Positions 34,326 through 42,043 of a stretch of 64,000 bases of DNA are shown one piece after another; within the stretch, counting starts at the first letter, position 1, and each line of letters starts with the position of its first letter. The notes beneath the pieces were generated by a model, which was given only the letters and a program-made list of their open reading frames with translations, was not told the origin of the DNA and did not search any database. The position numbers and the translations under genes were made by a program. This DNA is from CAZOVB01 sp046541415 (GTDB taxonomy: Bacteria > Planctomycetota > Phycisphaerae > SM23-33), in the NCBI GenBank assembly GCA_046541415.1, contig JBKHDI010000004.1:45100-109099 (forward strand). Direction: 5' to 3'.

Positions 34326-35747
34326 GTGCAACCGTCTGTTCTTCCCGGCCATGACCGGGTCATCCGCGGGATCGCATTTGCCATTCTGGCCATCGCCTGG
34401 CCGGCCCAGGGCCAGCTTCTCCAGACGCTCCAGCAGACGGGTCCATCGAGCAACCGCGTGGATATCGCCATTCTCGGCGATGGCTACACTGATGCAGAGA
34501 CAGACCGTTTTTTCACCGATGTAAACACCTTCATCGACTATGCCTTCACCGGCAGCCAGGCGCCGTATCCGCGGTATGCCAACTACTTCAACATCCACGC
34601 GATCGAGCTGCACAGCCCCGAGTCCGGGGCCGACGTGCCAGAAAGCGGGATCACCGTGGATACCGCCCTGGATGCCACCTACGGCGAAGGCAGCTTGGCC
34701 AGGCTGCTGACGGTCAATACCTACAAGGCCAACCAGGCCCTGACCGCCGCGATTGCGGGCACGGACATCGACCCGGACATGAAGACCGTAACGGTCAACT
34801 CCAGCCTCTACGGCGGATCGGCCCAGGGCACGTGGGCGACGTGGGCGGGCTCTCACGGCAGCGCCGGAGAGCTGGGCCTCCACGAGACGGGCCACTCATT
34901 CGGCAGCCTGGCCGATGAATACGCATACGGAGGCAGCTCGTTCCCGGGCTGGTACGAGCCCGGCGAGCCGAACGTTACCGCCGATGAAACCGGGGCCAAG
35001 TGGGCCCACTGGCTGGGTTACCAGGACCCGGACTACAGCATCTCCGAGGTGGGTGTCTATGAGGGGGCGCGGTATTTCAGCGAGGGCCTGTACCGTCCGA
35101 CCTACGATTCGAAGATGCGCTCGCTGGGCAGGCCCTTCAATGCCGTCAGCCGCGAGGCGATCATCCTGGCCATCTACGACCATGTCAGCGTGCTGGATGA
35201 CTGGCTCGGCTCGCAGTCCGGAGACCTGGTCCTGCACGACAAGCCCGACCTCTGGGTCGACGTGATCGACCCGGACGTGGTGAAGGTCGACTGGCTGGTC
35301 GACGGTCAGCTTGTCGCCGCCGACGCCGGGGAGACCTTCGATCTCTACGGCGCCGGCTTCGGGCCCGGCAGCTACTTCGTCGAGGCGATCGCCTACGACC
35401 CGACCGAATGGGTCCGCAAAGACCTGGAGAAGTTGACGGCAACGGTTTCCTTCGAGGTGACGTTCGAGCATGCCTACGGGGACATCGATAAGGATCTGGA
35501 CGTGGACTTCACCGACTTCACCGTCCTGCTGGCCCAGTTCGGCAAGACGGTGGACCCCTTCAGCGGGGCGGACCTGGACGGCGACGGCTTCGTGGGCAAG
35601 GCGGACATGGACCTGCTGGAGACCTACTTCGGCCTGACCTATACGCTGCCGGTTTCGACCGGCGCGGTCATCCCCGAGCCGCACACACTGGCCCTGCTGT
35701 CGGTCGCCGGGGTGGGGCAGTTGGTCCGGCGACGCAGAAAGCGGTAG
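34326..35747 (+). CDS. Exported M64-family metalloprotease with dockerin-like and PEP-CTERM tail
   Basis: A 473-residue secreted protein. A signal peptide (about residues 14-30) precedes a peptidase M64 (IgA peptidase type) domain. Its zinc site is HETGHSFGSLADEY at residues 186-199, matching HExxH with the later Asp-Glu. Near residues 380-440 there are two calcium-binding dockerin-like loops (DIDKDLDVDFTDF and DLDGDGFVGKADM). It ends with a PEP-CTERM sorting signal: VIPEPHT, a short hydrophobic segment and RRRRKR. Such tails are cut by exosortase and often direct proteins to the envelope or matrix. No exosortase gene is in the window. The start is GTG, supported by AGGAG. Confidence 0.85.
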   Translation: MQPSVLPGHDRVIRGIAFAILAIAWPAQGQLLQTLQQTGPSSNRVDIAILGDGYTDAETDRFFTDVNTFIDYAFTGSQAPYPRYANYFNIHAIELHSPESGADVPESGITVDTALDATYGEGSLARLLTVNTYKANQALTAAIAGTDIDPDMKTVTVNSSLYGGSAQGTWATWAGSHGSAGELGLHETGHSFGSLADEYAYGGSSFPGWYEPGEPNVTADETGAKWAHWLGYQDPDYSISEVGVYEGARYFSEGLYRPTYDSKMRSLGRPFNAVSREAIILAIYDHVSVLDDWLGSQSGDLVLHDKPDLWVDVIDPDVVKVDWLVDGQLVAADAGETFDLYGAGFGPGSYFVEAIAYDPTEWVRKDLEKLTATVSFEVTFEHAYGDIDKDLDVDFTDFTVLLAQFGKTVDPFSGADLDGDGFVGKADMDLLETYFGLTYTLPVSTGAVIPEPHTLALLSVAGVGQLVRRRRKR

Positions 35748-35814
35748 TTCGACTGTCGGATCGGGCCCCGCCTGGCCGATACAGACTCATGCCCGCAGCA
35801 GGGAAGCAGCGACT

Positions 35815-36336
35815 ATGAGCACCGATGACATCTACGCCGATCTGAGACCTCCCACGCCTGTGGGACCCGATGAACTCTGCCAGTGCGCCGGCCGCCCGCC
35901 GGTCAAGCTCATGGCCGCCCTCTGCTACAACCCCGTCCACTGCACCCAGTGCAACCTCGGCGTGCCGCCCGAGCAGATCCCCCTGACCGAAGACCTCGTC
36001 CGTTCCATCGCCTACTGGCGGTGGATCTACGACGCGATCTACCGGCTGTGGCTGGACAGCGAGGACTACGAGGCCTGGGCCGAACGCGAACTCTGCGACA
36101 TCCACAGCCGCGTCAACCAGCTGGGGCTTGAAGTCGTCCCGCGGTTGACGCAGATCCGCAAGGCGTACTACTGGCTGTTCCAGAACGAGTCGATGACGGA
36201 ATTTCAACCGCGAACGCAGTGTCCCAACTGCGGGCGGGAGCTGACAGAGTTCAAGGGCGGCTTCTTCGTCCAGAAGGCCTGCGAGCCCTGCGCGATCCTG
36301 CTCTCGGCCAAGCGCCCGCCGGACAGCCAGCTGTAA
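35815..36336 (+). CDS. Zinc-ribbon protein of unknown function
   Basis: A 173-residue cytoplasmic protein with several cysteine pairs: CQC near residue 22, CYNPVHCTQC at about 37-46, CPNC near 142 and CEPC near 158. The last two could form a zinc ribbon; the central part is helical and aromatic (YWRWIYDAIYRLWL). No named family was recognised with confidence. AGGGAAGCAG precedes the ATG. The cupin gene follows 21 bases downstream, so the two may be cotranscribed. Nothing in the sequence gives a substrate or partner. Confidence 0.6.
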   Translation: MSTDDIYADLRPPTPVGPDELCQCAGRPPVKLMAALCYNPVHCTQCNLGVPPEQIPLTEDLVRSIAYWRWIYDAIYRLWLDSEDYEAWAERELCDIHSRVNQLGLEVVPRLTQIRKAYYWLFQNESMTEFQPRTQCPNCGRELTEFKGGFFVQKACEPCAILLSAKRPPDSQL

Positions 36337-36357
36337 GTCCATATCGAGGAGGCCCTC

Positions 36358-36699
36358 ATGATCCGCCTGCCGGCCGAAATGCTCCGCAAGCCCACGCCGA
36401 ACTGTCACCACGGCCGGGGACAACTGGAGACCACCGTGGTCATCGACCGCAGCGACGAGCTGGCCCCCGTGCCCTTCATGCACGACAATATTGTCCCGGC
36501 AGGGGCGTCCATCGGCGTCCACGAGCACGACCATTACGAGATCTACTACGTCCTGGAGGGGGCCGGGACGCTGATCTACGACGGACAGCGAAACGACATG
36601 CCGGCCGGCTCGGTCAATGTCGTCGAGCCCGGCCACAGCCACGGGCTGGAAAATGCCGGCGTCGCCCCCATGCGCCTGCTGGTCGTGGGCCTGCCGTAG
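36358..36699 (+). CDS. Small cupin-fold protein
   Basis: A 113-residue single-domain cupin. The first motif is GVHEHDHYEIYYVLEG with two His and a Glu for metal, and the second is GSVNVVEPGHSHGLEN with the last His. Such stand-alone cupins bind small molecules or act as isomerases or sensors; no function can be given. It lies 21 bases after the zinc-ribbon gene. Its TAG stop is the first triplet of the inverted-repeat element that follows, so the element has inserted at, or reaches exactly to, the end of the gene. Confidence 0.75.
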   Translation: MIRLPAEMLRKPTPNCHHGRGQLETTVVIDRSDELAPVPFMHDNIVPAGASIGVHEHDHYEIYYVLEGAGTLIYDGQRNDMPAGSVNVVEPGHSHGLENAGVAPMRLLVVGLP

Positions 36700-36861
36700 C
36701 AGCCCGTTCAGAAAGCTACCTCTGCTGCGATCGCCCCGATTGCCTGCGACCCGGCGTCACAAAAACTCAGCGAATCTCGCGATTCGCCTGCGTTTTCGTT
36801 CCTTGGTGCTCGACAATCCGGTCTGATCTCGCTACGAGTTCCATTTCTAAACGGACTGCTA
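36697..36861 (+). repeat. MITE-like element with terminal inverted repeats
   Basis: A 165-base non-coding stretch bounded by TAGCAGCCCGTTCAGAAA (36697-36714) and TTTCTAAACGGACTGCTA (36844-36861), which are inverted repeats with 16 of 18 matches. Inside is a perfect hairpin, GCGAATC (36770-36776) with GATTCGC (36781-36787). Both flanking genes end at its edges: the cupin stop lies in the left repeat and the lipoprotein stop is five bases past the right one. No target duplication or transposase was seen. Confidence 0.45.
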
Positions 36862-36866
36862 GCGGA

Positions 36867-37406
36867 TCAGAACTTGATGTACGCGTAGCCGTGGTGCTGC
36901 AGGTCGATTCCCCGCAGGAAGGCCCCGCTGACCAGATCGACGCTCGGGTGGATGTCCTCGACGCTCCAGCCATTGGACAGTCGCCGCGAGTTGCACAGCT
37001 CGACGTGCACGCCGCGACGCGCAAGGGCCTCCAGCAGCTTCGTGTTCGGGTTGCCCGTGTCGGTGTTCTTGATCCGGTTCCACGCCGCGTCGGTCAGCAG
37101 GTGCTCGCTGGCCGGGCCATGGTAGACCCCGCGGATCGTCACCCGGCTGGTATCGACGCCCTCGGCCCGGTACTGGTCCAGCAGCTTGTCCATGTAGGCC
37201 AGGGCCTTGCCCACGCCGTCCTGCCACTGATCTTCGCTGATCTGATAGACCACGCGGATCGGTCCGCGGGTCGAGGTCAGGATCACCGGCTGGCCTTCGT
37301 CTGTGGCCATGACGGTGTTGGGGTTGTCCGGCCCCGCGCAGCCGACCAGGGCGACCAGCAGGACCAGCCAGACGGAGACAGCGAATTTACAGACAGCAGC
37401 TTTGAT
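36867..37406 (-). CDS. DsrE-like lipoprotein with an AUC start codon
   Basis: A 179-residue protein. From ATG 37310 the product would be a soluble DsrE/DsrF-like protein (IRVVYQISEDQW..., VELCNSRRL). The frame continues upstream with a perfect lipoprotein signal: a basic start, a hydrophobic stretch and the lipobox VALVGC with Cys23. That extension contains no ATG, GTG or TTG. The codon in the right place is ATC at 37404-37406, seven bases after a strong GGAGGA. An AUC start, as known for rare genes such as infC (AUU in Escherichia coli), is therefore inferred. A -10-like TATACT lies at 37474-37479 on the minus strand. The function of envelope DsrE-like proteins is unclear. Confidence 0.65.
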   Translation of the reverse strand: MKAAVCKFAVSVWLVLLVALVGCAGPDNPNTVMATDEGQPVILTSTRGPIRVVYQISEDQWQDGVGKALAYMDKLLDQYRAEGVDTSRVTIRGVYHGPASEHLLTDAAWNRIKNTDTGNPNTKLLEALARRGVHVELCNSRRLSNGWSVEDIHPSVDLVSGAFLRGIDLQHHGYAYIKF

Positions 37407-37505
37407 GGATTATTCCTCCAGGCCGAATCACAGGATCGGGAGGTTCACCCGGTGCACCCCGCGGGCCCAGAACAGTATAGGCATTGCAGCGGCCTTGCCC
37501 GCCGA

Positions 37506-37534
37506 TTGTGCTTACCCGCCGGGCAACCTATAAT
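37506..37534 (+). promoter_or_regulatory. Nudix gene promoter, predicted leaderless
   Basis: TTGTGC at 37506-37511 and a perfect TATAAT at 37529-37534, spacer 17. Transcription should start at 37541-37542, the A of the ATG. There is no ribosome-binding site. Confidence 0.6.
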
Positions 37535-37541
37535 TCCCCGC

Positions 37542-38096
37542 ATGAACGACAGGATCGTCTCCGATGAATTGGTATACCGGGGTCGGGTCGTCGACGTCCA
37601 CGCCGTCGACCTGGAACGGCCCGACGGGTCGCTGCAGCGCCGTGACCTGTTGCGATATCCCCAGGCGGTGGTCATCCTGCCGATCCTGGACGACAGCCGC
37701 GTCGTATTGATTCAAAACGACCGCTACGCCGTCGACGAACGCCTGCTCGAGCTGCCCGCCGGGGGCATCGACCCGGGTGAGACGCCCGAGCAGGCCGCAC
37801 CGCGCGAACTGGCCGAAGAGACCGGCTACACCGCCGGAAGCTGGGAGAAACTCGGCTCGTTCGTTACCTGTCCCGGTACCAGCGACGAGGTGATGCACGC
37901 CTTCGTCGCGCGGGACCTTTCGCCCGGCGACCAGGATCTCCAGGCCGGCGAGAGGATCCGGGTCGAGTTGGTCGAGATGGCCGAACTCCGCCGGCGGATG
38001 CTCGACGGACGGCTGCACGACGGCAAGACAATGGCGACGCTGGGCCTGTACTGGCTGGGCTGCGACGAGAAACCTAACCGGATGAACGAAGGGTGA
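37542..38096 (+). CDS. Nudix hydrolase, ADP-ribose pyrophosphatase type
   Basis: A 184-residue nudix hydrolase. The nudix box runs from GGIDPGE to RELAEETGY, matching GX5EX7REUXEEXGU. The N-terminal strand region (VYRGRVVDVHAVDLERPDG) and the GXXXCPG-like CPGTSDE after the box resemble ADP-ribose and ADP-sugar pyrophosphatases of the NudF group. The exact nucleotide substrate is inferred, not proven. The upstream frame is open, but ATG 37542 fits the family start and the promoter. The rhomboid gene starts four bases after its stop. Confidence 0.85.
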   Translation: MNDRIVSDELVYRGRVVDVHAVDLERPDGSLQRRDLLRYPQAVVILPILDDSRVVLIQNDRYAVDERLLELPAGGIDPGETPEQAAPRELAEETGYTAGSWEKLGSFVTCPGTSDEVMHAFVARDLSPGDQDLQAGERIRVELVEMAELRRRMLDGRLHDGKTMATLGLYWLGCDEKPNRMNEG

Positions 38097-38100
38097 CCAC

Positions 38101-39003
38101 GTGGGTCTGCATTCCAGAGGATACATGACGGGCGAAGACTCCTACGGCTCGGGCGGGGCGATGGGCGGGCTGACGATCGGCATGCCCAAGCCCGGGCAGG
38201 TGGTCAAGGTCCTGCTGATCATCAACATTGCCGTCTTCATCATCCAGCAGTTCGCCGATGCGGGTACGAAGACCTGGAACTACGGCGTGCTCAGCAGCAA
38301 CCTCGGCGTGACGGTGTCGGCCTGGTGGCAGATCTGGCGGTACATCACCTTCCAGTTCCTCCACGCCGACTTCCTGCACATCCTGCTGAACATGCTCGGG
38401 CTGTACCTGATCGGCACGCCCGTCGAGCAGAAGTACGGTTCGAAGAAGTTTTTGACCTTCTACCTCAGTTGCGGCGTCTTCGCGGGGCTTTTGTACGTTG
38501 TCGTCGGGGCGCTGTATCCCGAAGTGGGCTGGGACCGTCCGATCATCGGGGCCTCCGGCGGGGTATTCGGGATTCTCCTGGCCGCGGCGGTCTACTTCCC
38601 CAACTTCCGCCTGATCTTTTTTCTCTTCCCCTTGCCGATCCGCTTCGCTTGTTTGCTGATCTTCGGCGGGATGACCATCAGGGTCGTCCAGGGCCTCTTC
38701 GGCGCCAACGTCGGCCAGGCGATGAGCGACGTGGCCCACCTCGGCGGGACGTTGATGGCGGCCGGTTGGATCTGGATCTTCCCTTCGGTCGGCGCCTCGG
38801 CCGACGACTTCCGCGAGAAGGTCGAGAAGGGCAACTGGGAGAAGAAGATGCAGGCCCGCCGCGAGCACCAGCTGCAGATCGACCGCATCCTCGAAAAGAT
38901 CCACCAGGAGGGGATCCAGTCGCTGACAGCCAAGGAAAAACGGATGCTCCAGAAGGCCACCAAGGAACAGCAGAAGCAGGACAACAAGCTGCACAAACTC
39001 TGA
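38101..39003 (+). CDS. Rhomboid-family intramembrane serine protease
   Basis: A 300-residue membrane protease of six or so helices. The catalytic pair is Ser152 in GASGGVFG and His213 in VAHLGG. The first loop has the WRYITFQFLHADFLHILLN segment typical of rhomboids. After the last helix comes a cytoplasmic tail of about 80 charged residues with coiled-coil character (EKKMQARREHQLQIDRILE), longer than in the basic bacterial type. GTG 38101 has GAAGGGTG before it; ATG 38125 is an alternative. It is downstream of and probably cotranscribed with the nudix gene. Confidence 0.88.
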   Translation: MGLHSRGYMTGEDSYGSGGAMGGLTIGMPKPGQVVKVLLIINIAVFIIQQFADAGTKTWNYGVLSSNLGVTVSAWWQIWRYITFQFLHADFLHILLNMLGLYLIGTPVEQKYGSKKFLTFYLSCGVFAGLLYVVVGALYPEVGWDRPIIGASGGVFGILLAAAVYFPNFRLIFFLFPLPIRFACLLIFGGMTIRVVQGLFGANVGQAMSDVAHLGGTLMAAGWIWIFPSVGASADDFREKVEKGNWEKKMQARREHQLQIDRILEKIHQEGIQSLTAKEKRMLQKATKEQQKQDNKLHKL

Positions 39004-39004
39004 C

Positions 39005-39102
39005 GATTTCGGATTGCGGATTTCTGCTTACGCGTGTTCGAACCAACCGTCACGGGTAGGCGTGTCCCGATGCACATCGGGATCCAATCCGAAATCCGCA
39101 AT
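39005..39102. repeat. Palindromic intergenic repeat, copy 1
   Basis: The stretch begins with GATTTCGGATTGCGGATTTC (39005-39024) and ends with the inverse CCAATCCGAAATCCGCAAT (39084-39102). The same arms occur at 61814-61932. The 98-base unit lies between the rhomboid stop and the convergent deoC stop, so it may work as a two-way terminator. Confidence 0.55.
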
Positions 39103-39116
39103 GGAAAGCTCCGCAA

Positions 39117-39794
39117 TCAGCAGTTTTCCAGGATTGCTTGCCCGGATGATGTGCCCAATCTGTCTGCGCCGGCGGCGATCATGGCCAGGGCGTCGTCGAG
39201 CGTGCGGATGCCGCCTGCTGCCTTGACGCCGAAGTCCTCGCCCACCGTCCGGCGCATCAGGCGGACGTGCTCGACCCGGGCCCCGTCTGTGCCGAAGCCG
39301 GTGGAGGTTTTGACGAACTGTGCACCGGCTGACCTGGCGGCCTTGCAGCCGGCGACGATCTGCTCGTCTCTCAGGTAGCAGCATTCGAGGATGACCTTGA
39401 CGACCCGGCCGGCGGCAGCGGCGACCACCGCGGCGATGTCGTCGATCGCAGCCCGGGTGTCGCCCTCGACCAGCGCGGCGATGCGGCAGACCATGTCGAT
39501 TTCCTCTGCCCCTGCCTCGATGGCGGCGGTGGTGTCGGCGACCTTGGCGGCGGTCGATTGCGTACCGTGGGGGAAGCCGGCGACCGAGCCGACCACCACG
39601 CCGGTCCCGGCCAGTTGCCTGGCCGCCAGGGCCACGTCGATCGGGCGGACGCAGAGGCAGCCCAGTTGCAGGCGGGCGGCCTGGTCGCAGGCGGCGCCGA
39701 CGTCGTCGTCGGTCGCGTCGGGTTTGAGTACGGCGTGGTCGATCATCGCAGCCAATTCGCTGCGGCTGGGGCGGTCGGTCTGCATCGGTTTCAT
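39117..39794 (-). CDS. deoC: Deoxyribose-phosphate aldolase
   Basis: Cleaves 2-deoxyribose 5-phosphate to glyceraldehyde 3-phosphate and acetaldehyde in deoxynucleoside breakdown. The 225-residue TIM barrel has the Schiff-base lysine in FVKTSTGFG and the second lysine in GVKAAGGIRT. The upstream frame is open, but ATG 39794 (with AAAGGA immediately before) or ATG 39785 is the likely start. The gene pairs in metabolism with the deoxynucleoside kinase at 5870 but lies far from it. Confidence 0.93.
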   Translation of the reverse strand: MKPMQTDRPSRSELAAMIDHAVLKPDATDDDVGAACDQAARLQLGCLCVRPIDVALAARQLAGTGVVVGSVAGFPHGTQSTAAKVADTTAAIEAGAEEIDMVCRIAALVEGDTRAAIDDIAAVVAAAAGRVVKVILECCYLRDEQIVAGCKAARSAGAQFVKTSTGFGTDGARVEHVRLMRRTVGEDFGVKAAGGIRTLDDALAMIAAGADRLGTSSGQAILENC

Positions 39795-39916
39795 GTCCTT
39801 TGTCGTGGGGCTCTTGCGTCGTGCCGGCAGGGCAGGATACCGACTGGCCGGGCGGTTTGCCACTTGCAGCCTTCGGCAGAAGATGGATAGACTACTTCGT
39901 TTTGGAGAGCGGGCAT

Positions 39917-41038
39917 TTGCCAGTCAAGATCTGTCAACTGATTACCGAACTGGTCCCGGCCGGGGCCGAGCGCAGCGTCTTCGAGTTGTCTCGACGGCTG
40001 GACGCGGCGCGATTTGACGTGCAGGTGGCCGCCCTGCGTGGCGGGCCCGTGGCCGACTGGCTCAGCCAGGCGGGTATCCCGGTCCACGTGATGGACGTGC
40101 GAGGCAAGTGGGACGTACTGAAGCTCTCGAAGCTGGCGGCCGTGCTGCGGGAAGGGCGATTCGACATCCTTCACACGCACCTGTTTCACGCGGACCTGGC
40201 CGGTCGTCCCGCGGCCCGGATCGCCGGCGTGCCGCACGTAATCAACACCGTCCACACGGCTGAGGGACGCTTCCGCCCGTGGCAATTCGCCTACGCGCGG
40301 CTGATGGGCGAGCAGTGCGACCGGATCGTCTGCGTCTCGAACGACGTGCGGGAGTTTCACCAACAGCGGACGCATCTGCCCGACCGCCAGTACACCGTCA
40401 TTCCCAACGGCACGGATGTCGAGGCCTTCGCCCACGACGTCGAGGCCCGCAGGCGGCTTAGACGGCAGTGGGGCGTCGATGAGCAGACGTTTCTGCTGGC
40501 TTTCCTGGGGCGGCTGGACCCGGTCAAGGGCCTGGACACGCTGCTGGGGGCGCTGTCGCACCTGGGCGCGCGGGGCTGTCCGGCCCGGATCGTGGTGGCC
40601 GGCGACGGCCCGCAGCGGAAGATCATCGAGAACTACATCGCCCACGGCGAGGGCGGCAAGCTCTGCACGCTGCTGGGGTATGTCCAGGATGTCGCTTCGC
40701 TTCTCAGTGCGGTCGACTGTCTGGCCCTGCCCAGCCGCTGGGAGGGCCAGTCGCTGGCGGCCCTGGAGGGCATGGCCGCGGCCCTGCCGGTCATCTGCAC
40801 GCGTGTGCCGGGTCTGGCCGAGGTGGTCGTGGACAACGAAACGGGCCTGTGCGTGCCGGTGGATGACCCCGTGGCCCTGGCCGAGGCGATCGACACGCTG
40901 CGGGCAGACCGCGATCGGGCCCGCCAGCTGGGACAGGCCGGACGCAAGCGGGTCTGCAGCGAGTACCACGTCGGGCAGTTCATCCGGGCCCACGAGGCGC
41001 TGTACGAGGAGGTCGCTGCTTCGCCCAGGGCGGGCTGA
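39917..41038 (+). CDS. GT4-family glycosyltransferase
   Basis: A 373-residue GT-B fold transferase. The N-terminal domain has ITELVPAGAERSVFEL, and the C-terminal domain has FLGRLDPVKGLDTLLGA, VVAGDGPQR and PSRWEGQSLAALEGMAAALPVI with the E-x7-E nucleotide-sugar motif. The frame is open upstream, but no ATG fits; TTG 39917 has GGAG at suitable spacing and starts exactly where the family does. The sugar donor and acceptor are unknown; roles in exopolysaccharide or lipid glycosylation are usual. It is divergent from deoC and followed by a clear terminator. Confidence 0.8.
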   Translation: MPVKICQLITELVPAGAERSVFELSRRLDAARFDVQVAALRGGPVADWLSQAGIPVHVMDVRGKWDVLKLSKLAAVLREGRFDILHTHLFHADLAGRPAARIAGVPHVINTVHTAEGRFRPWQFAYARLMGEQCDRIVCVSNDVREFHQQRTHLPDRQYTVIPNGTDVEAFAHDVEARRRLRRQWGVDEQTFLLAFLGRLDPVKGLDTLLGALSHLGARGCPARIVVAGDGPQRKIIENYIAHGEGGKLCTLLGYVQDVASLLSAVDCLALPSRWEGQSLAALEGMAAALPVICTRVPGLAEVVVDNETGLCVPVDDPVALAEAIDTLRADRDRARQLGQAGRKRVCSEYHVGQFIRAHEALYEEVAASPRAG

Positions 41039-41131
41039 GGCGGGCCCGGGCAGGGGTCTCCAGGCCCCGACGGGCCCCGGCCGGGGTGGCGGTAACTGCT
41101 GCAATCCGCGTTTGTTAGCCGGATGTTTGGT

Positions 41132-41157
41132 AAAAACTCCGTTTTCCGGGGTTTTTT
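41132..41157 (+). terminator. Rho-independent terminator before mraZ
   Basis: AAAAACTCCG (41132-41141) pairs with CGGGGTTTTT (41147-41156) through ten pairs, one G-U, with a five-base loop and a run of six Ts at 41152-41157. It separates the glycosyltransferase from the division cluster. Confidence 0.75.
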
Positions 41158-41178
41158 CGTTTCAATCTCTTTTTTTTG

Positions 41179-41207
41179 TTGTCCGATTCCCAGAGAGTAC
41201 CTATATT
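41179..41207 (+). promoter_or_regulatory. mraZ promoter
   Basis: TTGTCC at 41179-41184 and TATATT at 41202-41207, spacer 17. This would drive the whole division cluster with a leader of about 33 bases. Tandem MraZ operator repeats were looked for and not clearly found. Confidence 0.5.
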
Positions 41208-41246
41208 TCCCTGTATGTCCCAGGACATGGTGAAAGGAACCTGTAA

Positions 41247-41705
41247 ATGCCTCTCTTCGTCGGCGAGTTCGAGCAGAACATCGACAGCAAACACCGGCTG
41301 TCGATTGCCTCGGCTCTGCGGGAGGGGGCCGAGCCGGACGACGGCGAGAACTTCTACCTGGTCCTGGGCGGGGACGGCCACTTGTGGCTGTACCCGGACA
41401 AGTATTACACGAAGCTGTTGAGCAAGATGAGACGTTCGAAGCTTCCGGTAGCCCAGTCGCGAGGGATCGCGATGATGTTTGCCTTTGCCCGCGTGGTCAA
41501 GCCAGACGCCCAAGGACGAGTCGTCCTGCCGGAACCTTCGCTCAAGCGGGCGGCCTGTCCCGATGCGGTAACCCTGGTAGGATCCGGGGACCATATCGAG
41601 ATCTGGCCCACGGATGAATGGAAGGGCTTCACGGACGAAGCAATGCCGGCCTACGGGCAGTTACTGCTCGAGGCGGCCGACCGGCTGAACATGGATGATG
41701 AGTAG
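41247..41705 (+). CDS. mraZ: Transcriptional regulator MraZ
   Basis: DNA-binding regulator that heads division and cell wall clusters and in Escherichia coli represses its own operon. The 152-residue protein has two SpoVT-AbrB-like units: one around residues 5-50 with the IDSKHRLSI loop, one around 70-125 with PDAQGRVVLP. AAAGGAACC precedes the ATG. It is the first gene of the cluster; after it comes an unusual 338-base gap before rsmH. Confidence 0.93.
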   Translation: MPLFVGEFEQNIDSKHRLSIASALREGAEPDDGENFYLVLGGDGHLWLYPDKYYTKLLSKMRRSKLPVAQSRGIAMMFAFARVVKPDAQGRVVLPEPSLKRAACPDAVTLVGSGDHIEIWPTDEWKGFTDEAMPAYGQLLLEAADRLNMDDE

Positions 41706-42043
41706 GCCGGTCAGGCGACGACGCTGCTGTCAGGCGGAACACGGACTGGACCGACTGGTCGCGGCAGACAATTTGGTTTCGGGTGTGCACGGATTGCACG
41801 AGCTCATCCCTTGTCGCCTTGACGCGGCCCGGAGTTTCGGCAAGGACGCCGATGCCGGGATCACGCGATGCGACGGGGTTTGTTGGCGAGTCGATCGGCC
41901 TGTTTGCAGGTCGCTCGACACCGGCAGCGCCTACAGGAGTTGGCAACATGCCAGCCCCGCCGCGCTGGGCCAAGGGATGAGCCCACCCGAGCCATTTGTC
42001 ATTGCATATCCGGCCTTCGAGGCCTGGGCAACAGGGAGTCGCC
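41706..42043 (+). other. 338-base gap between mraZ and rsmH
   Basis: No recognised gene. One plus-strand frame of 119 codons (41695-42054) spans the gap and overlaps mraZ and rsmH by 11 bases at each end, which looks like a coupled gene. Against this, 38 of its 119 codons end in A or T by hand count, many more than in the flanking genes, there is no ribosome site, and the product has no recognisable domain. Other options are a structured leader or small RNA; GGCC-TTCGA-GGCC at about 42013-42025 is one small hairpin. A ribosome site, ACAGGGAG, for rsmH ends the gap. Confidence 0.35.

Noticed and set aside
41039..41246. MraZ operator repeats upstream of mraZ.
   Set aside because: No set of evenly spaced TGGGN-type boxes was seen; only a terminator and a promoter could be supported.
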